Of a DNA stretch of 62,000 nucleotides, positions 21,916 through 35,617 are shown in pieces. The position numbers and the translations under genes were made by a program. The number at the start of each line of letters is the position of its first letter. The stretch's first letter is position 1. The notes under the pieces were generated by a model. The model saw nothing but the letters and a program-made list of their open reading frames with translations, ran no database searches and was not told the origin of the DNA. Origin of the DNA: Tubiluchus corallicola (taxonomy: Eukaryota > Priapulida > Priapulimorpha > Priapulimorphida > Tubiluchidae); the NCBI GenBank assembly GCA_030141605.1, contig JAQGDQ010000174.1, positions 1-62,000 of the forward strand, in the 5' to 3' direction.

Positions 21916-22990
21916 AGGATGCATAGATCACTGTGGGGAGGCCCAGGATTATGGTTGCACTAAATAACATTAAATAAATAAAATTTCGTAAGTCTGGCAA
22001 AACTATCCCGAAAAGAAAACAAAAATAAAAACAAATGGTACGCACATTAATTAAACTACCAAGATACAAATAAAACGATGCGTTTATTTCCTGTTATATG
22101 TACCCAAATTCATCAACTTATCAATTATTTTTTGTTTAATATTTTGTTTAACTTTAACTAACATAGCAAGTACATTACAAAACAAAAACTATAAAACTTA
22201 ACGAGCAACCCAGAACGTTGGTGAATTTACGTTTTTAATTAATTACTGTAAGTTTGCATTTCTACGGGGTATTGTTTAATTAAATTTAAATGGTAAAAAA
22301 GGAGACAAAACAATTAAACAATAAAAATTAATTTTATAGAATAATGTGGGATGTTCTATTGTCACATTAGACATTCATGGTAATGGTTGAATTTTTAAAA
22401 ACCATTTACGTTAATTAGAAGAATCAATTAATTGTTATCAACAAGTTTTACCATATTTAACAAAAATGTGACTTGTCTATTAAAATTTATTTGGATGAAT
22501 GAGTTCATTAGTTAAAAACATTTCTGTCCTGCATATCTACATTGCTGTCAGTTTTGTCGTCCGCAGAGCTACGATAATATTTCTATATCACAGTTGATTT
22601 ATGTGGCCAACTCAAAATGATAGCTCGCTTTGCAATTTAATAGTCTCCCGTGATATTTAATGTGTATTAGCTATCATAATTTATTTCGTCTTCCGTTTTG
22701 ATAAATATTTGATAAGAATCTTTCATTAGCATGCAGTTATCATTTGAGAGCCGATATAAAATAAAGTTAAACGGAGAGTGAGGAAGAATTTTCTTAGATT
22801 CAACTTTAAACACAGTTTCCGACTACAGAAGTAATTAATGAGTTTTTATTTGTTCAGAACGACTTGCACAATACAACAGTACTGTGGCATGTAAATAAAA
22901 TCTGAATTTTATTTACTAACATCGCCATTTTGATGTTATGATTCAATATAACTTTTATCAAGCCAATTTTATTACAGGCAGATAAAAACA
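21916..22990. other. AT-rich intergenic stretch
   Basis: No gene, RNA or recognised repeat seen. Confidence 0.3.
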
Positions 22991-22993
22991 ATT

Positions 22994-23310
22994 GTAGTTA
23001 AAAACAACACAACTTTATTAAAAATTTTACATTAAAAAGTTGAAAGTTAAAATCATGCCAGAAGTTTTGACTAACTGCTGCCGTCATCATCAGTGATAAA
23101 TTTACAAACATACAACCAGTTTATATAGGCAGAGCACTAATATAGCTCTGCTTATGCACAAATATAAGCTCTGCCTATATAAACTGATTGTATGTTTGTA
23201 AGAATACCACTGATGATGACAGCAGCAGTTAGTCGAAACGTTTGGCATGATTTTAACTTTCAACTTTTTAATGTAAAAGTTTTTAATAAAATTGTGTTGT
23301 TTTTAACCAC
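22994..23310. mobile_element. 317 bp palindrome, probably from a Penelope-like element
   Basis: Left arm 22994-23135 and right arm 23168-23310 are imperfect inverted copies of about 142 bp with a 32 bp spacer. Each arm holds TTAAAATCATGCCA, a CTGATGATGAC ... GCAGTTAGTC word and GCTCTGCCTATATAAACTG. The last part is shared with 4358-4410, next to the Penelope-like nuclease remnant. The right arm has CTGATGA ... GTCGAAAC, the core words of a hammerhead ribozyme; the left arm has CAAAAC in place of CGAAAC. Confidence 0.7.
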
Positions 23311-25133
23311 AAACTTTTACTAAACGTAAAAACGAAGTCATTTACCAAGATTGTTAGGCGAATTAACGAAAGCGTTAATAGCTGCTCTAAATTCTATAAC
23401 TAAATGAGAATATAACATTACACAATATCTAAACGGTAGAATGAAATGGAAACTAAAGTATATTCAAAGAGTCTAGTAATTATTCAGAATTTGTGTGTTT
23501 TAAAACGTTAAATATAAGTATGTAGCAAATATTCTGCCACCAAATCTATACAGGTAATTGTAAAATATAAGAACGCATATGTTGGTCTGCAGCAAGAAAT
23601 TCTTTCTCGCAAAAATAATTTAAGCGCAAACGCTTTGTAACGAGGTACACAATGCAAAGATTACATCGTGTCCAGCAAATTAAACTCATTAGCTGTATAT
23701 TTTCATCAGCAAAACAGAATTTATAATAGACTTTGACGATTATCGCCTTCCGATGCAACTCAGCGCCCGATGGCGTTTATTTGCTCATGAGATTATTAAT
23801 AAAATCAAAATAATCTATACCCACTTGGTAGCATTACAACGTATTATAAATTAGCGGCGATTAGCCCAACAAAACACAGCGATTCCCAAATCGGTTTGTT
23901 CCTTGCCAGTATTTCCCGATGTGGAGTAATTATTTCAATATAGAAGGTCAAAGGATCAGAAAGGGGCCGCCGACCCTCTCTCTCCGGGGGCTGGTATTTA
24001 GTCGCTTATTCACCTCTGTAAAGGGATACTCCTCTGGGTACACTTAACGCTGTTTATCAGGACAAAGAAGTTAGAAACTCGATTATGCCTTCTCTAGGGA
24101 AGCGAGAAACTATTGTCACGGCAGTCACTATGAAATTAAAAATTTAATAGTTTTGAAGAAATAAATGTTGTAGCTGTTACAATCAATTCTCTTGCAAACA
24201 TTTTAGTGACCAGTAGGCTATGCAAAAAAGAAATACGGATAAAAATAACTCAAAAAAGAAATGCTGTTGTTACTTATAGTTAAACTGCCAAGTAAAATGC
24301 TTTTGAAAGACATCCTGTGTCATCTTAGGGAATTACATTGCATTTGTTTGTTTCAGATATTTAATTCCAGACGATGAAACTTGCTGTGCTTTCATTTTTA
24401 CGCCGCAATATTACCACAAATAAAGCAGTCCTGGGCGATTGTATGATTCTATTGTGTAATTCCATTCAGTGAAGGTTTTATACGTGCAGAATGACCCACG
24501 CCAAATGCAATGCATACACTCCCTAACCATCTGGCCTACCCTGTGCACTGCCTCCCTTCCCGGTGTATAATAAATAAGACAAGGGGGAGGAGCCTTGACA
24601 TGAAAAAGTGACAGACTGCTAGTTTGTGAAGCCTGGTATGCCTGCAAGCCCGTCAGCTTCTGCATGAAGCAAACAAGTTAAATTTAATCTGTCTAGAAAG
24701 GATGACGGTAACACGCAGACACGTAGTTTACAGGGAGTTTGAGTTATCTACTGAAAAATGATCGTATGATGATTAAAAATACGGAGAATGCTAGCTTTTA
24801 TAAGCTAAAAACAATATTAGAGTTTTGGACTTGATCAAAATTTCAGCTTGGCCTTGGTTCATTCACTTGGCAAGTTATTCCTTTTTCTAGAAGGAAAAAA
24901 CTCAGACGACTGTAGCCAAATACAAGATTTGTTCAGAACATTTAATGCCGTCTGGTTTGTATAGCTTCTATGTAAGAGTCCCTTGTTTTTTTCCGTAAAC
25001 CAAATTATAGTTCCTAAATGTATAATCAGAATTGTGAAACGAACTAGCTTTTAGTTTAGTTAAGTGATTTATCAAATCTCTATACGTAAACCTCTTTTGG
25101 ATTAATAAGTTTATGATAATAATCTTTAAGATG

Positions 25134-25170
<37 letters not shown>

Positions 25171-26842
25171 TTACTTATAAAAGTAACTATATTATAAAAA
25201 GTAACAACTTTTCTTAAAAGCTTTAAGAATAAAATGTTAAAAACATCTTAAAACATTAAAAAGTTTTTACTTTTTATAATACTGTGAGTACTTGAAAAGT
25301 TGACTTAAATTATCTGTACTTACAATGATAACTATCAGTCCCAGAGTTAATGCCAAAGTGAACATCAGAAATGAAGATAAAATTAACTACAATCTCATTT
25401 GTATTAAATTAAATTAAGTTAAATTAAAATGCATGTGGCTAAAATACAGGAAAACAGCAGCATTGTCAAGCAAAAAGGTCAGCGCAAGATAAATTGAAAA
25501 TGTTTGATTTAAATTATGTGACGACGAAATCAGCTACAGATTTTTAATATTATAAAATTGATATTGATATTGGTATTGAATTTATGATATTGATAAAAAT
25601 TGCTTTAGTAACGCTGGATGCGTGTACTAAGATAGATACACTGAGCAAAGTTAAAATGGATATTAAGCACCGTAAGTTTTACTGTTACAATCTGCATTGT
25701 TAGAAAGAAAATAAACTTTTCGATTCCATCTATATGAGTATCTCGCAATATGATAAAAATATCAGGCCACCCAAGCGATTATATCTTATTTGCCTGGTCT
25801 AAGTATTTCCGTAAAGCAGGATTTACGCTTTGAGACGAGATTTATGAATTCATGCATATTATATACATGCACTTAAGTGAATAGCACAAGCTGGGATGTT
25901 TTAATGTGACATTTATCAAATTAGGGATTTGTTGCCATGACGACGCTGAGATTTAAAGTGTGATTAAATCTATAGTATTTTTCTATTTTCTGCGACTGTA
26001 TATTGTAAAATCACGTGATTATGTCTTTGAGCGGACAACATTTCGAAAAATGCGTATTCATAAAATCCTGGAAAAAAGCGAACGAAAAGAATGAGCAAAT
26101 TGATAAACGGTATAAACCTTCTTTATGTGAATGAAAACCAAGAAAACGTTATGCATCATAAATGCTTTTATAGGCCTATGCGTGCCATAATATTTATTAT
26201 CTATAAATCCTTTGAATGTAAAGTTACTGCTACTAAATTTCCATTTTTAATCTATAATTTTCTATGATGGCGAATACGACAACGTCTTTTGTTGTAAGAA
26301 GTTTTAACGTTTAACAATACTGAAGTTGTTTAGTAGAAAAATATTTCAACATAAATTGTTGCCATTATAATTGCCAATATTAGTTATTTATTTATTAAAA
26401 ATTTCGTTTATTAAAAGTTTATTTAAAAATGTCACTACTGGATGTGAAGTGATGTTACTGAAATGGCTAATTTTATTGTTTGGTAAATACGACTCTTAAT
26501 TTTGGAGAAATTTTATTATTTCACTTCATCGAAAAGCCAAAAAAGATTTTGTCTAGAAAGACACGTATATTAGTTTGAAGACAATTACGGTGATATTTTT
26601 ACTATAAGAAAACTGTATTGTAGAAGAAAGAACAAATTTCATATAGTTCATTGTACAAATAGAATAAAAACAGAATTGATTAAAATATGCGAACATTTTA
26701 TTCCTACAAAAAATTTACTGCTTCATAGTTTTTTATAATTAAGAGCAAATTAGCCTTATAAATTTATAAATTTGCCATTTCAATGATATTGAGTTAACCA
26801 CCAAACAGCTAAAGTTTACTACAGTGTAGATTACTGCACTGC
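23311..26842. other. AT-rich stretch with little recognisable
   Basis: A (TA)n tract lies at 25137-25168. A GC-richer part at 24440-24670 contains TATAAAA on the minus strand (24476-24482) and an 84-codon frame without family resemblance; it could be a promoter or retroelement fragment. Nothing else is supported. Confidence 0.3.
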
Positions 26843-27459
26843 TTAAAGGAAAACAGGATGATTTTTCATTTACTACCCCATTTTCAAATCCGATAAAAAG
26901 TATACATTTTAAAACAGTTAATACTGCAAAAGCGTTTCTAATAATTAAATAATAGATTAAAATCTTAACTAACGAGCCCCACTATTGATGACATCACAAA
27001 CTAACATATTTTTTAACGACAAAAATATTCCACTAGCGTGTTGCACGTGCTTGCGAACCTGAAAATTGAAGTATACTGTTACTGTAATATATTCAGTGAG
27101 TTGTACTAATACTTGGCAAGTTTTAAGATAAATATTCACATTTCAAATTTACCGCTGTGCTCACGCATGGGCTGTCGAACGTGTGCAGTTCGTCAGAAAC
27201 TAACACACCTGAACTGAGAGGTACAGCGCCTGTTTTTTGCAATGCGTTTTCAAAATGCAGGTGCTACTGTCAGTCTAACTAGCGAAAGGGGGAAATGCGT
27301 GTAACAGAGAAGAATTAGCCGCGCGAACGCGAAATTGCGTTTGTGGTAATAATTCCTTCAAGTAAGGCATTCTGGAAAAAATTGTGTTTTTCCTTTCAAT
27401 ATTTTAAGGAGTAGATTGTTTTGACCTACAGTTTAAAATCGGGTCCGGTTTCCCCTTAA
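26843..27459. mobile_element. TTAA-flanked MITE, copy 1
   Basis: A 617 bp noncoding element bounded by TTAA at 26843-26846 and 27456-27459. The left end continues AGGAAAACAGGATG; the right end, on the other strand, continues GGGGAAACCGGAC. Strong similarity over its full length to 46498-47123 in the same orientation defines the family. TTAA duplications are typical of piggyBac-type elements, but the inner ends do not let me assign it firmly. Confidence 0.65.
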
Positions 27460-28904
27460 TGTTAAAAATAACTTTAGAACCTTATCAGAATAAATAAACC
27501 AGTTGATATATGTAAAATACAGTAACAGAAAGTTTAAATAAAGACTTCCCAAGCTCGTTTAAGTGAATACAGGGTGTAAAAAAAAGTTAAACTTTAGAGC
27601 AAAGAAATTTTTTTAAAAGTCCATAATCATGTCTCTGCCCAGTTGCAAGATTAAGAAGAGGATCTATGTTTGCTAAGGCATTTGTTTTTTCTTTTTATTC
27701 GTGTGCAAAGTTACTAATAAATACAGTATCACAAATGATTCTATTTTTTCTAACTTCTAACGTATAGGGTCAAATGGTGCAAACTAAACTGAGTTTAACG
27801 TAACTTGAAATAAAGTTTATAATTCGAACTGAAGACTGCATATACGCATTAAACCTCGAAAATTTTAAACAAAAAAATTTGAATCGAATTCCGTGTTCCT
27901 CCGCATTCTTTTTGTTTAAAGAACACTGCTATGTTTAGTCGACAATTGCGTCATTATTACTCACCACTTACAGACACCTAAATTAATTACCCAAGCATCA
28001 GATCGTCTTTAAGATCATCAGAATTTTCTCCAATAGTGACTAAACACGAGATCATATGGAAAATAATGTTTTGTGTACGGACTCTAATTGGCGCATTATT
28101 TCAGCCTGTCTACAACGTATAATTACGGTTCTTATCTCACTGCCTAAGGTTAATCTTGATCAGATTCTGGCTAGAAGCAAATGATAATAAAACAGTGGGA
28201 CTGCCTACCTTCGAGCCAAATATCCATTGAACTTAATCTAGCGCTTGTACTTCACCAAAACGCACCATATTTATCACAGTTGGTGGCTGAATTGTGTATA
28301 AATTATTCCTTGTGGACTTGGATAGACTAACCATCTGGTATAATATTGAAGACTCGACATCATGATTGAAAGCTTCTGGTTGCGTATTGCTGTTTGAGCA
28401 TTTAAAGCTATCTGCATAGACAAAGCCACGTGAAGTTTGATTTTTAAGTTTTAACTGTAGTTAGAGGAATTTAACAAAAATTACCTTTTAAAATTTCAGT
28501 TCATGTTTAATTACTGGAACTTAGCATAACTCAAGCATTTCTATAAGCTTTATATTATCCTTCTTGAAGCCTAGCAAAAACAACAAATTAAGCTCGCAAT
28601 TACCGTTAAGCTCAGTTGATTTTTTTCACATTTGTCCTCGCTTATTTCCAAACAAATTATAATTTTTTATTATGAATTCATTAACTTTCTTCACTAATCT
28701 TAAAATTCAGAGTAGGACAACTTTTAAATACTAGAGCCTACAACTATTGGTATTAAAAGAATTTCCCATCTTTCATATTGGCGTTGGTACGGTACTTTTT
28801 CTCCTATAGAGTATAAATATACCAGAGGATAACGCTTTGTGAATGTTTTGTGGGAAAACTATAAGATAAACACTCATAAGTTGAGGATTTGTTTATCTTC
28901 CCAG

Positions 28905-28934
28905 ACTACAACGGAACCGCCGCCAGACTACAGT
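28905..28934 (+). other. candidate 30-base microexon
   Basis: Bounded by acceptor TTTGTTTATCTTCCCAG and donor AGT/GTGAGTTT. It is open in all three frames (for example TTTEPPPDYS). A TATA-like TATAAATA lies about 90 bases upstream. Strong splice consensus but no protein match, so chance is quite possible. Confidence 0.2.
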
Positions 28935-31414
28935 GTGAGTTTAAGCCAGTCAGACTCATGTGCAATCGTACAATAGGTTTTTCTTCGTCAAACATTATTC
29001 GAGGAAAACTAACACGAAGAACAAACTGAACGCAAAGACGCTAATTAGTGATCGATTGAGAAAAATAAACACTGAAGTGTGTCTGTCGTCAGTGGCGCAC
29101 TCCGATTTTCTGGGTACCAAATAGCATAAATATTTTAATAGAGCATTTATTATGTTACGTTATCACAATACGAATAATCATTACAAGGTCAACATTGGTC
29201 GAGAAGCCAAGAGTTATATATAATGCATGTGACCAATGGTACGTGTATAGATGACTTCACAACTATTGAGTAACTTGAGCTTATCTAAATTAAAACTTTT
29301 TTAATATGTAAATGCTGTACGATGATGTTACTTACGTTATAAACGAAAGGACTGTACGATGGTATTACTTACGTTATAAATGTAAGCACTGTACGATGAT
29401 ATTACTTACGTTATAAACGTAAGCATAGTACTATGATGTTAGTTATGTTACAAACGTAACTTCGTAAGCACTGTACAATGTTGTCAAGGTCTACCGTTAT
29501 TGTCGGTCATACCGTAAACTCTTTTCAGACAACGAAATTATTTTGTAGTGCACTTACTCGGACCTAATAAATTCCATATTGTTATTTTCTAACTTGTATT
29601 CAGGCACAGTATTGAAAAAGTCACAAAATTTCACCGACGGTCAATACGACCCGTAGAATAAATTCCATTGAGAAGTAACAATAGTTTTATCAATAATACA
29701 GATAAATATGACTCGCAGTGCCTTATAAAATTCTGTCTAATAGATACAATCTCCCATTTATAAAAGGATAAAAATAATCTTTCAAAATAGACGACGACAC
29801 GGCAAACATGATTTTATAATTTTATCAGTTTGTTTCAGCAAGATGTAGCAAGAGTGAAAAACTCAGGGCCGTTTAAAGTCAAGACCTTTGTAATCGTTGC
29901 AAAAAACAGTGACCCAAGTGACCAATTAACTTTGACACCTATTTGACACCTAGCACCTGACACGGAATTATGGGATACAGGTAGAAACAGCTACAACATA
30001 ATGAAAACAAAGTGTGTAGTGCAGATAAATAAATTAACAAAACAATAAAAAAAGATTCAGCAATGAATTAATAGTGGATGAAATAAATAAGTAAACAAGC
30101 AAATAAATAAAAACTAAATATACAGCTTATTTTTTATTCTATTTTAACTCAATATGTGAAATTCGATATAAAACGAAATGGCATAAAATGCCGAAATCAC
30201 AAGTCATAAAACTGAAAAAAAATTTAACTCCAGCGTCAATTTAAGTTTAACTAATCTAATTTATCGTGATACTTTGTAGGCCTCAAATCAAATCTATATG
30301 CAAACTTCTGTTCAGTTCGACACGGTGCAAATCCTCAACAGCAGCGCACCTATTTCGTAGATGTCTGTGGCGGGACAAGCACCTTGTTAATTATTCAAAA
30401 TAGATCTGTGACAAGAGCTTCTGACCCACCAAAGTTTTCTAGCCGATTTCTGTATACATACTCCTTAAACGCGTAGAAGAGGTCGCATCTTCGAGTGCCG
30501 ATTTATTTACCTACTAGTGTAGTGGTTCCCAAACTGCGGGTCATACCTTTTTCTGGGGTCACGGAGGGTCCAACTGTACGTACATTCAGCTCGCCGGAAT
30601 GGGGTTGAATTTTTCAGTGTGAATTTCAACTTTATCCCACCGGACTAGGCTACATGTTTGAAAGAGTTTGGTGTTGTATACCCGTCTCCTATAAATAACC
30701 CCACTTAGATTTGCCTTAATAATGTGCATGATTATTCTGAGTTACGATTATGCATGTCAGTATGATTGGAATTGAAGAATTATCAATGACAAAATTTACA
30801 ACCCCTGTAGCCAGAGTCACGTACCCACCAAATTCTGTTGTGATTAATCTTTTAAATTTCAAAATAATGTATCTGCGATATTAACAATTAGTACGTTTTC
30901 TGAAGGTTTATAATGGTGGGAGTCATGGTAGGTTTGGTACCACTGAAAGGGGTCACGTATTGGAAAAAATTGGGATACACTGTACTAGTGCAAAACACAC
31001 CACACGCTGGCCACATGAAAATAAAAAATGCAAAAAACACTATAAGGTGTTATATTAAAATAATTATCACTAATCATGAGAAGGCTAAAATAAGTTAAGT
31101 CACAAATAATGGCAAAAATTGTGTTTATAATTAATATTATTTACTTGTTTGTTTATCACTACCATTTAACATATTTTTATAGTGTACTGCGAATCAAACG
31201 CGAAATATCAATGCCTTGGTTTTTAAAATACCAAATCTTATACTAAAAAATGTTGGTAGTAAGTATTATATCTGTGATAACTTAAAAATAACAAATTATA
31301 ATTTTGTTTTGGTTTATTAATAATTATGTCAAACACTGCTTTTATTACTATATTAAACAAAGACCAACTTACGCAAAGTGCTCTACTTCCTACCATTATC
31401 TTCTTTATTTACAG

Positions 31415-31579
31415 GGAACAATTACTACTACAGACCGCACGTGCCTAAACGTGAGCAGAGGGATATGTGAAACCAGACAAAACCACCTGCGCCCCCTCCT
31501 AACTACTGGCATCCCACCGGGGTGTAACAAGGAAGAACCACAGCGGGAAGGGTGTAATAGATGGATTACGAATGTTTAA
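31415..31579 (+). other. candidate terminal exon, unrecognised
   Basis: A good acceptor (TTATCTTCTTTATTTACAG) precedes a GC-richer segment. One frame gives 54 residues with four cysteines (RTCLNVSRGIC ... GCNKEEPQREGC) to TAA at 31577. Another gives NNYYYRPHVPKREQRDM and stops. AATAAA follows at 31789-31794. I do not recognise either product. Confidence 0.28.
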
Positions 31580-33282
31580 TCATCAAGTGGGTCGACTAAG
31601 AACAAAAGTAACAACGTTCGTAAAGAGTTAAGTCCCTCTTACGTGGGACGAGCTCCAAGGCACTCAAATAATGGTAGGATACACAAAGAAAAACGTTTGG
31701 AGCATTTTTAGGCTACATTGATCTGAGTCCTTAGGGTGGAAAGTGCAGTATAAAGTGTAGGATAAAAGACAAAAAGCGATAACAAACGAATAAAAATATC
31801 ACAATTTCCATAATGAAGGTCTGTCATAAATCTAAAAGACGCATCCCAGTAATACTTTTAAGTTCTTGAAACGAATCTGTAAACGCACCAAAAGTATCAC
31901 GAAACTACGTTTGCTGTTATCGTTTCTGGTTGCCGTTGTTATTGTTGTGGTGGTACCATTGTCAGTTGTGGCCAAAACTAGTCTTGGTACTGGTACTGCA
32001 GCTGCTGCCTGGGTAAAAAGCCAAAAGTCACAAAATAATGACAAATTAAATGCGCAGTGTTGAAAGCTTCGGTGATCTTTTGTTTAATAATTCAGAGCTT
32101 CCTGTGGCCTCATAATTAATAGGTGAAAGGCCTCCTCAAGAACATCCCTGTCACATTGCATTGTGTGAGCCAGACTTATTTGTAATTGAATGTTTATAAG
32201 TTTTTTGTCATGGATGTAACAGGACGTATATTGGGCAAACTGCACGTAGATTGTTCGGCCAACTTTGACAATTCTTCATTGCGGGTGCTCAGGTTGTGGA
32301 TGGTAAGGAAGTGAGATCATTGCTAATAAGTGTGAGGGGTACCAAGGAACGTCAAAGATGTACATTTTGTCATTGTATCGTTTCAGTTTTTAGCCTTGCA
32401 TGACAAAACATTTTTTAAAGTTTCTTAGTATTTTAGGATAGTTTCCAAAAATATTAATGAAGTAGATTCTTTGCGTTTAATATCACTCACTTCTACAGAC
32501 ACGCACAAAGTTTACATGTTTCACTTGCAATCTGATATCTAGTAACTAGTTCAGTCTACAGCCAAAGAAAATGAGAGAAGCTGAACCATATTAAAATATG
32601 TGCCACCACTATTGGTCTGGCAGCTGGTATTTGGCCATTTGTCTATTTTGCTATATGCTTCAGCGCCTTACTGCCATAATGCCCTGACTAGTCTCATTTA
32701 ATTAGTTGAAAGATGCAACTTTGACCTGTAGATTATACCTTTGATGCAAAAATCACAAAAATTAATTTTGAACCTTGGAAAGATTTTTTAAATTAAAATA
32801 ATATTAATTTTAAGTCTGGGAAGATATTTTAATTAGTAAAATTCAACACTTTCAATGGTACTTTAGGAAGCCTTTAGGACATCCGAAACTGAAATCTTAA
32901 ATTAAAAAAAAACAAAAATATTTATTAGCGTGTCGCTTTCAGACTAAAGAGTTTTCTCTGAGACTTCTCTCTGAGATTAAACTCGCAAGGGTGAGTTTTT
33001 TTATCATTTTACAGATACCGATTTATTGAAGACAAATTGAAAGAAATGTAAAAGTTAACATGGTTTTATGGGTATAAATTGTAAATTGTCGCTTATCTAC
33101 CATTAGATTTGAAGTTATTTTGTGAATTGTTACAACTGGTTTTGTGAAAATTATTTACATTTTTTAAAGAAATTTTGACACAATATAACTTTAATGCAAA
33201 ACATTTGAGATCGCTTCTTATAATGACTGTCTAAATTGAACGAATGAAATTTTCATTTTCTCTAAAACAGTTCAAAACTGGT

Positions 33283-33660
33283 ATAGTCATGGCTGGATTA
33301 CCCTATAGGCTGTGCCTAGGGCCACACAAGCCCGGGGCCCTCAAGCTTTGGTAACATTTGATATAAAATTTCTTTTTCACTATGGTTGTGTTGAAATATG
33401 TGCTTAATTTGATTTGCAATAAATAGTAAAATGGTGGTATGTCTTAATTAATATTTTCATTGACAAACAAAAAATAGCTATTCTAGTTTATTTAAGGAAT
33501 TTGCAATAAGTTCACTTGGCAGTTGGCAGGTATGTAAATATCGCTAAAACGTATCACGAGTAAAAAATATTCAAGACTGGTGCGGGCGAGTCAGAGGGGG
33601 CTCGTAATTTCGTTATCCTAGGGTCCCAAAAGGTCACCACCCGATACTGGACATGATATA
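33283..33660. repeat. dispersed repeat, copy 2
   Basis: GGATTACCCTATAGGCTGTG, GTATCACGAGTAAAAAATAT, TCGTAATTTCGTTAT and TCCCAAAAGGTCA align with 13190-13625 in the same order. A GC-rich start (GCCCGGGGCCC) is a further common feature. Confidence 0.5.
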
Positions 33661-34084
33661 GAAAGTCACTGAATGAAACAGACATTTTAAAATTGTAGCA
33701 GAAATTGTAGTACGAAAAATAGCTTAAACACCACGTACAATCGTACAATATCTATATCATCCGCTCCAGAAACTCGTTTCAGATTCAAACTCATCATGAT
33801 GAAAATGGACGTAAAACGAGATGGATTGCTATCATACGAGCTGTAGCCGCTCACATGAAGCCAGATCAAATGCACAGACTGATTGCTTATGAAGCCAAGT
33901 AGAGTAGGTAATCTTGAGATTATGGTATCAACAGAAACCCGAGACAAACCGCAGAAGATATATTAAACCGTGTCGAGAAAAAATATTTACCTGTTCTTGA
34001 ACATTGACAAAAGCACTGGCAGTGCAACTGATCGTAATAACATTGACATAATGTTAATGAGGATGGCGACGGCAGCGATGTAAC

Positions 34085-34207
34085 GATGATGACGGCGATA
34101 ATGTTGCTGCTGCTAGTGATGATGATAATGATGGTGACGACGAAGACGATGGCGACGATGACGACAACGACGACGATGATGATGATGATGATGATGATGA
34201 CGATGAC
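34085..34207. repeat. (GAT)n/(GAC)n impure microsatellite
   Basis: GATGATGACGGCG-type triplets grade into pure (GAT)n near 34172-34202. The minus frame rich in Val and Ile is an artefact. Confidence 0.85.
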
Positions 34208-35617
34208 GCACAAAACTAGCCAGCATTGTCTGCAACATTGCACTCCTACACTCTACAGATGATTATGAGGTGCTGAAGTATCTTGCTAAGTACAAGATTA
34301 TCGATTTATTGATTAGTAATTCTCTTCTGACTTTATGGCGTCGCACCTGCCCGGAATCTAAATTATTCAGTTCAGTGAATGTTTAATTAATTATGACCGT
34401 ATACAGTGTGTATTCCAGAGTGCAAACTGATCCTGGAATCACTACGAATTCAAGAGTGCTTGCGATAAACTATGGGATTTCTAAATAGTTCAGTGAAACA
34501 GCACAAATACAACACAGCGCTATGCTTACCATCTGTATAAGTCACTTATAGACCAAAACGATTTTAATTGCATCTCCCTATTACTAGCTGCATTTAAAAA
34601 CCAATTAAGTAAGAAGTAGAAACGCAAAATTTTAATTAAATTAATTAAAACAATCAATTATTTGATTTTTAGTGGTTATTTTCATTTTAAATCTATTTTG
34701 TATAATTGTTTAGAATTGTATAGTAAGTTATTAATTTTCTTTATTGCATGGTTTTGGAGGTTACTAGTAAGTGTACACAATTATGTGCATCAGCATCCGG
34801 TATAATAGCTCGTTTACACCGGAATGCTCTAGAAACGGATGTATGATAAAAATGATACTTTTAGGCTGGCACATACGAGAAAGGGCACAAATGAAAAAAC
34901 GGAGCTGTTCTATTTTAATTAAATATAAAACACAGTTAGGGTCAGGGTAGGAGTAGTATTAGAGTTAGGGTAGGGATAATTGCCCGTATTTCATTTTGCA
35001 CTACAGAAATTATTTGTATCAAAATAACATACATGCGTTTTTCCAATTTTCTCATTTGTAACCGTTGTGAATGTGCCATTACAAATAAACCATTATTACC
35101 TGTGCTGTTATTGCCCGTGTCATTATTACCTGGGCCGTTATTACCTGTACAGCTAACTTGTGATATTGTCAGAATAATTCTAATTAAAGTTTCATAAGCA
35201 GTGACTGTCGTAAATGTGTTAGAGAGGTTTTGTTTATAAATACTAAGTATAAAATTTATAAATTTTTGATAAAAATTTTTATTACAAGACATAGCTGATA
35301 ACAGAATTTATTTAAAAGGAAAAGTAATAAAAAATGTTTAAACAGGGATGCTTATACTGCTTGTTCATACAGAAATAACGTTTGGCAGAATCAATTATGT
35401 AGTTTAGAATAGAGAAATAACCGTCTATTGTTTACAAGAGAGAGAAATTTAGACTTAGATTTGCTTGTCACGATGGATATAAAAAACAAAAATGCTTTGC
35501 GAAGCTGATATATATCGACATAATTTTTTGCTCTCATTAACAATGCGCCAAAAATGCGTATAAGTTCATAGCATCTTAAACGGAAAAGAAAACTCTTTTG
35601 CTTAATTACTTACTTAC
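34208..35617. other. AT-rich stretch without genes
   Basis: A few TTAGGG-like words occur at 34934-34975 but are too scattered for an interstitial telomere array. Imperfect TTATTACCTGTG repeats occur at 35090-35150. Otherwise nothing is seen. Confidence 0.3.

Larger units (their letters stand above)
27460..33282. other. AT-rich stretch, two weak exon candidates only
   Basis: No gene is firmly supported. There are short direct repeats of TGTACGATGATRTTACTTACG at about 29325-29420. The candidate plus-strand exons at 28905-28934 and 31415-31579 are listed separately. Confidence 0.3.

Noticed and set aside
24411-24665. 84-codon minus frame MQKLTGLQAYQ...
   Set aside because: Unrecognised, contains a TATAAAA word inside, more likely promoter or repeat than coding.
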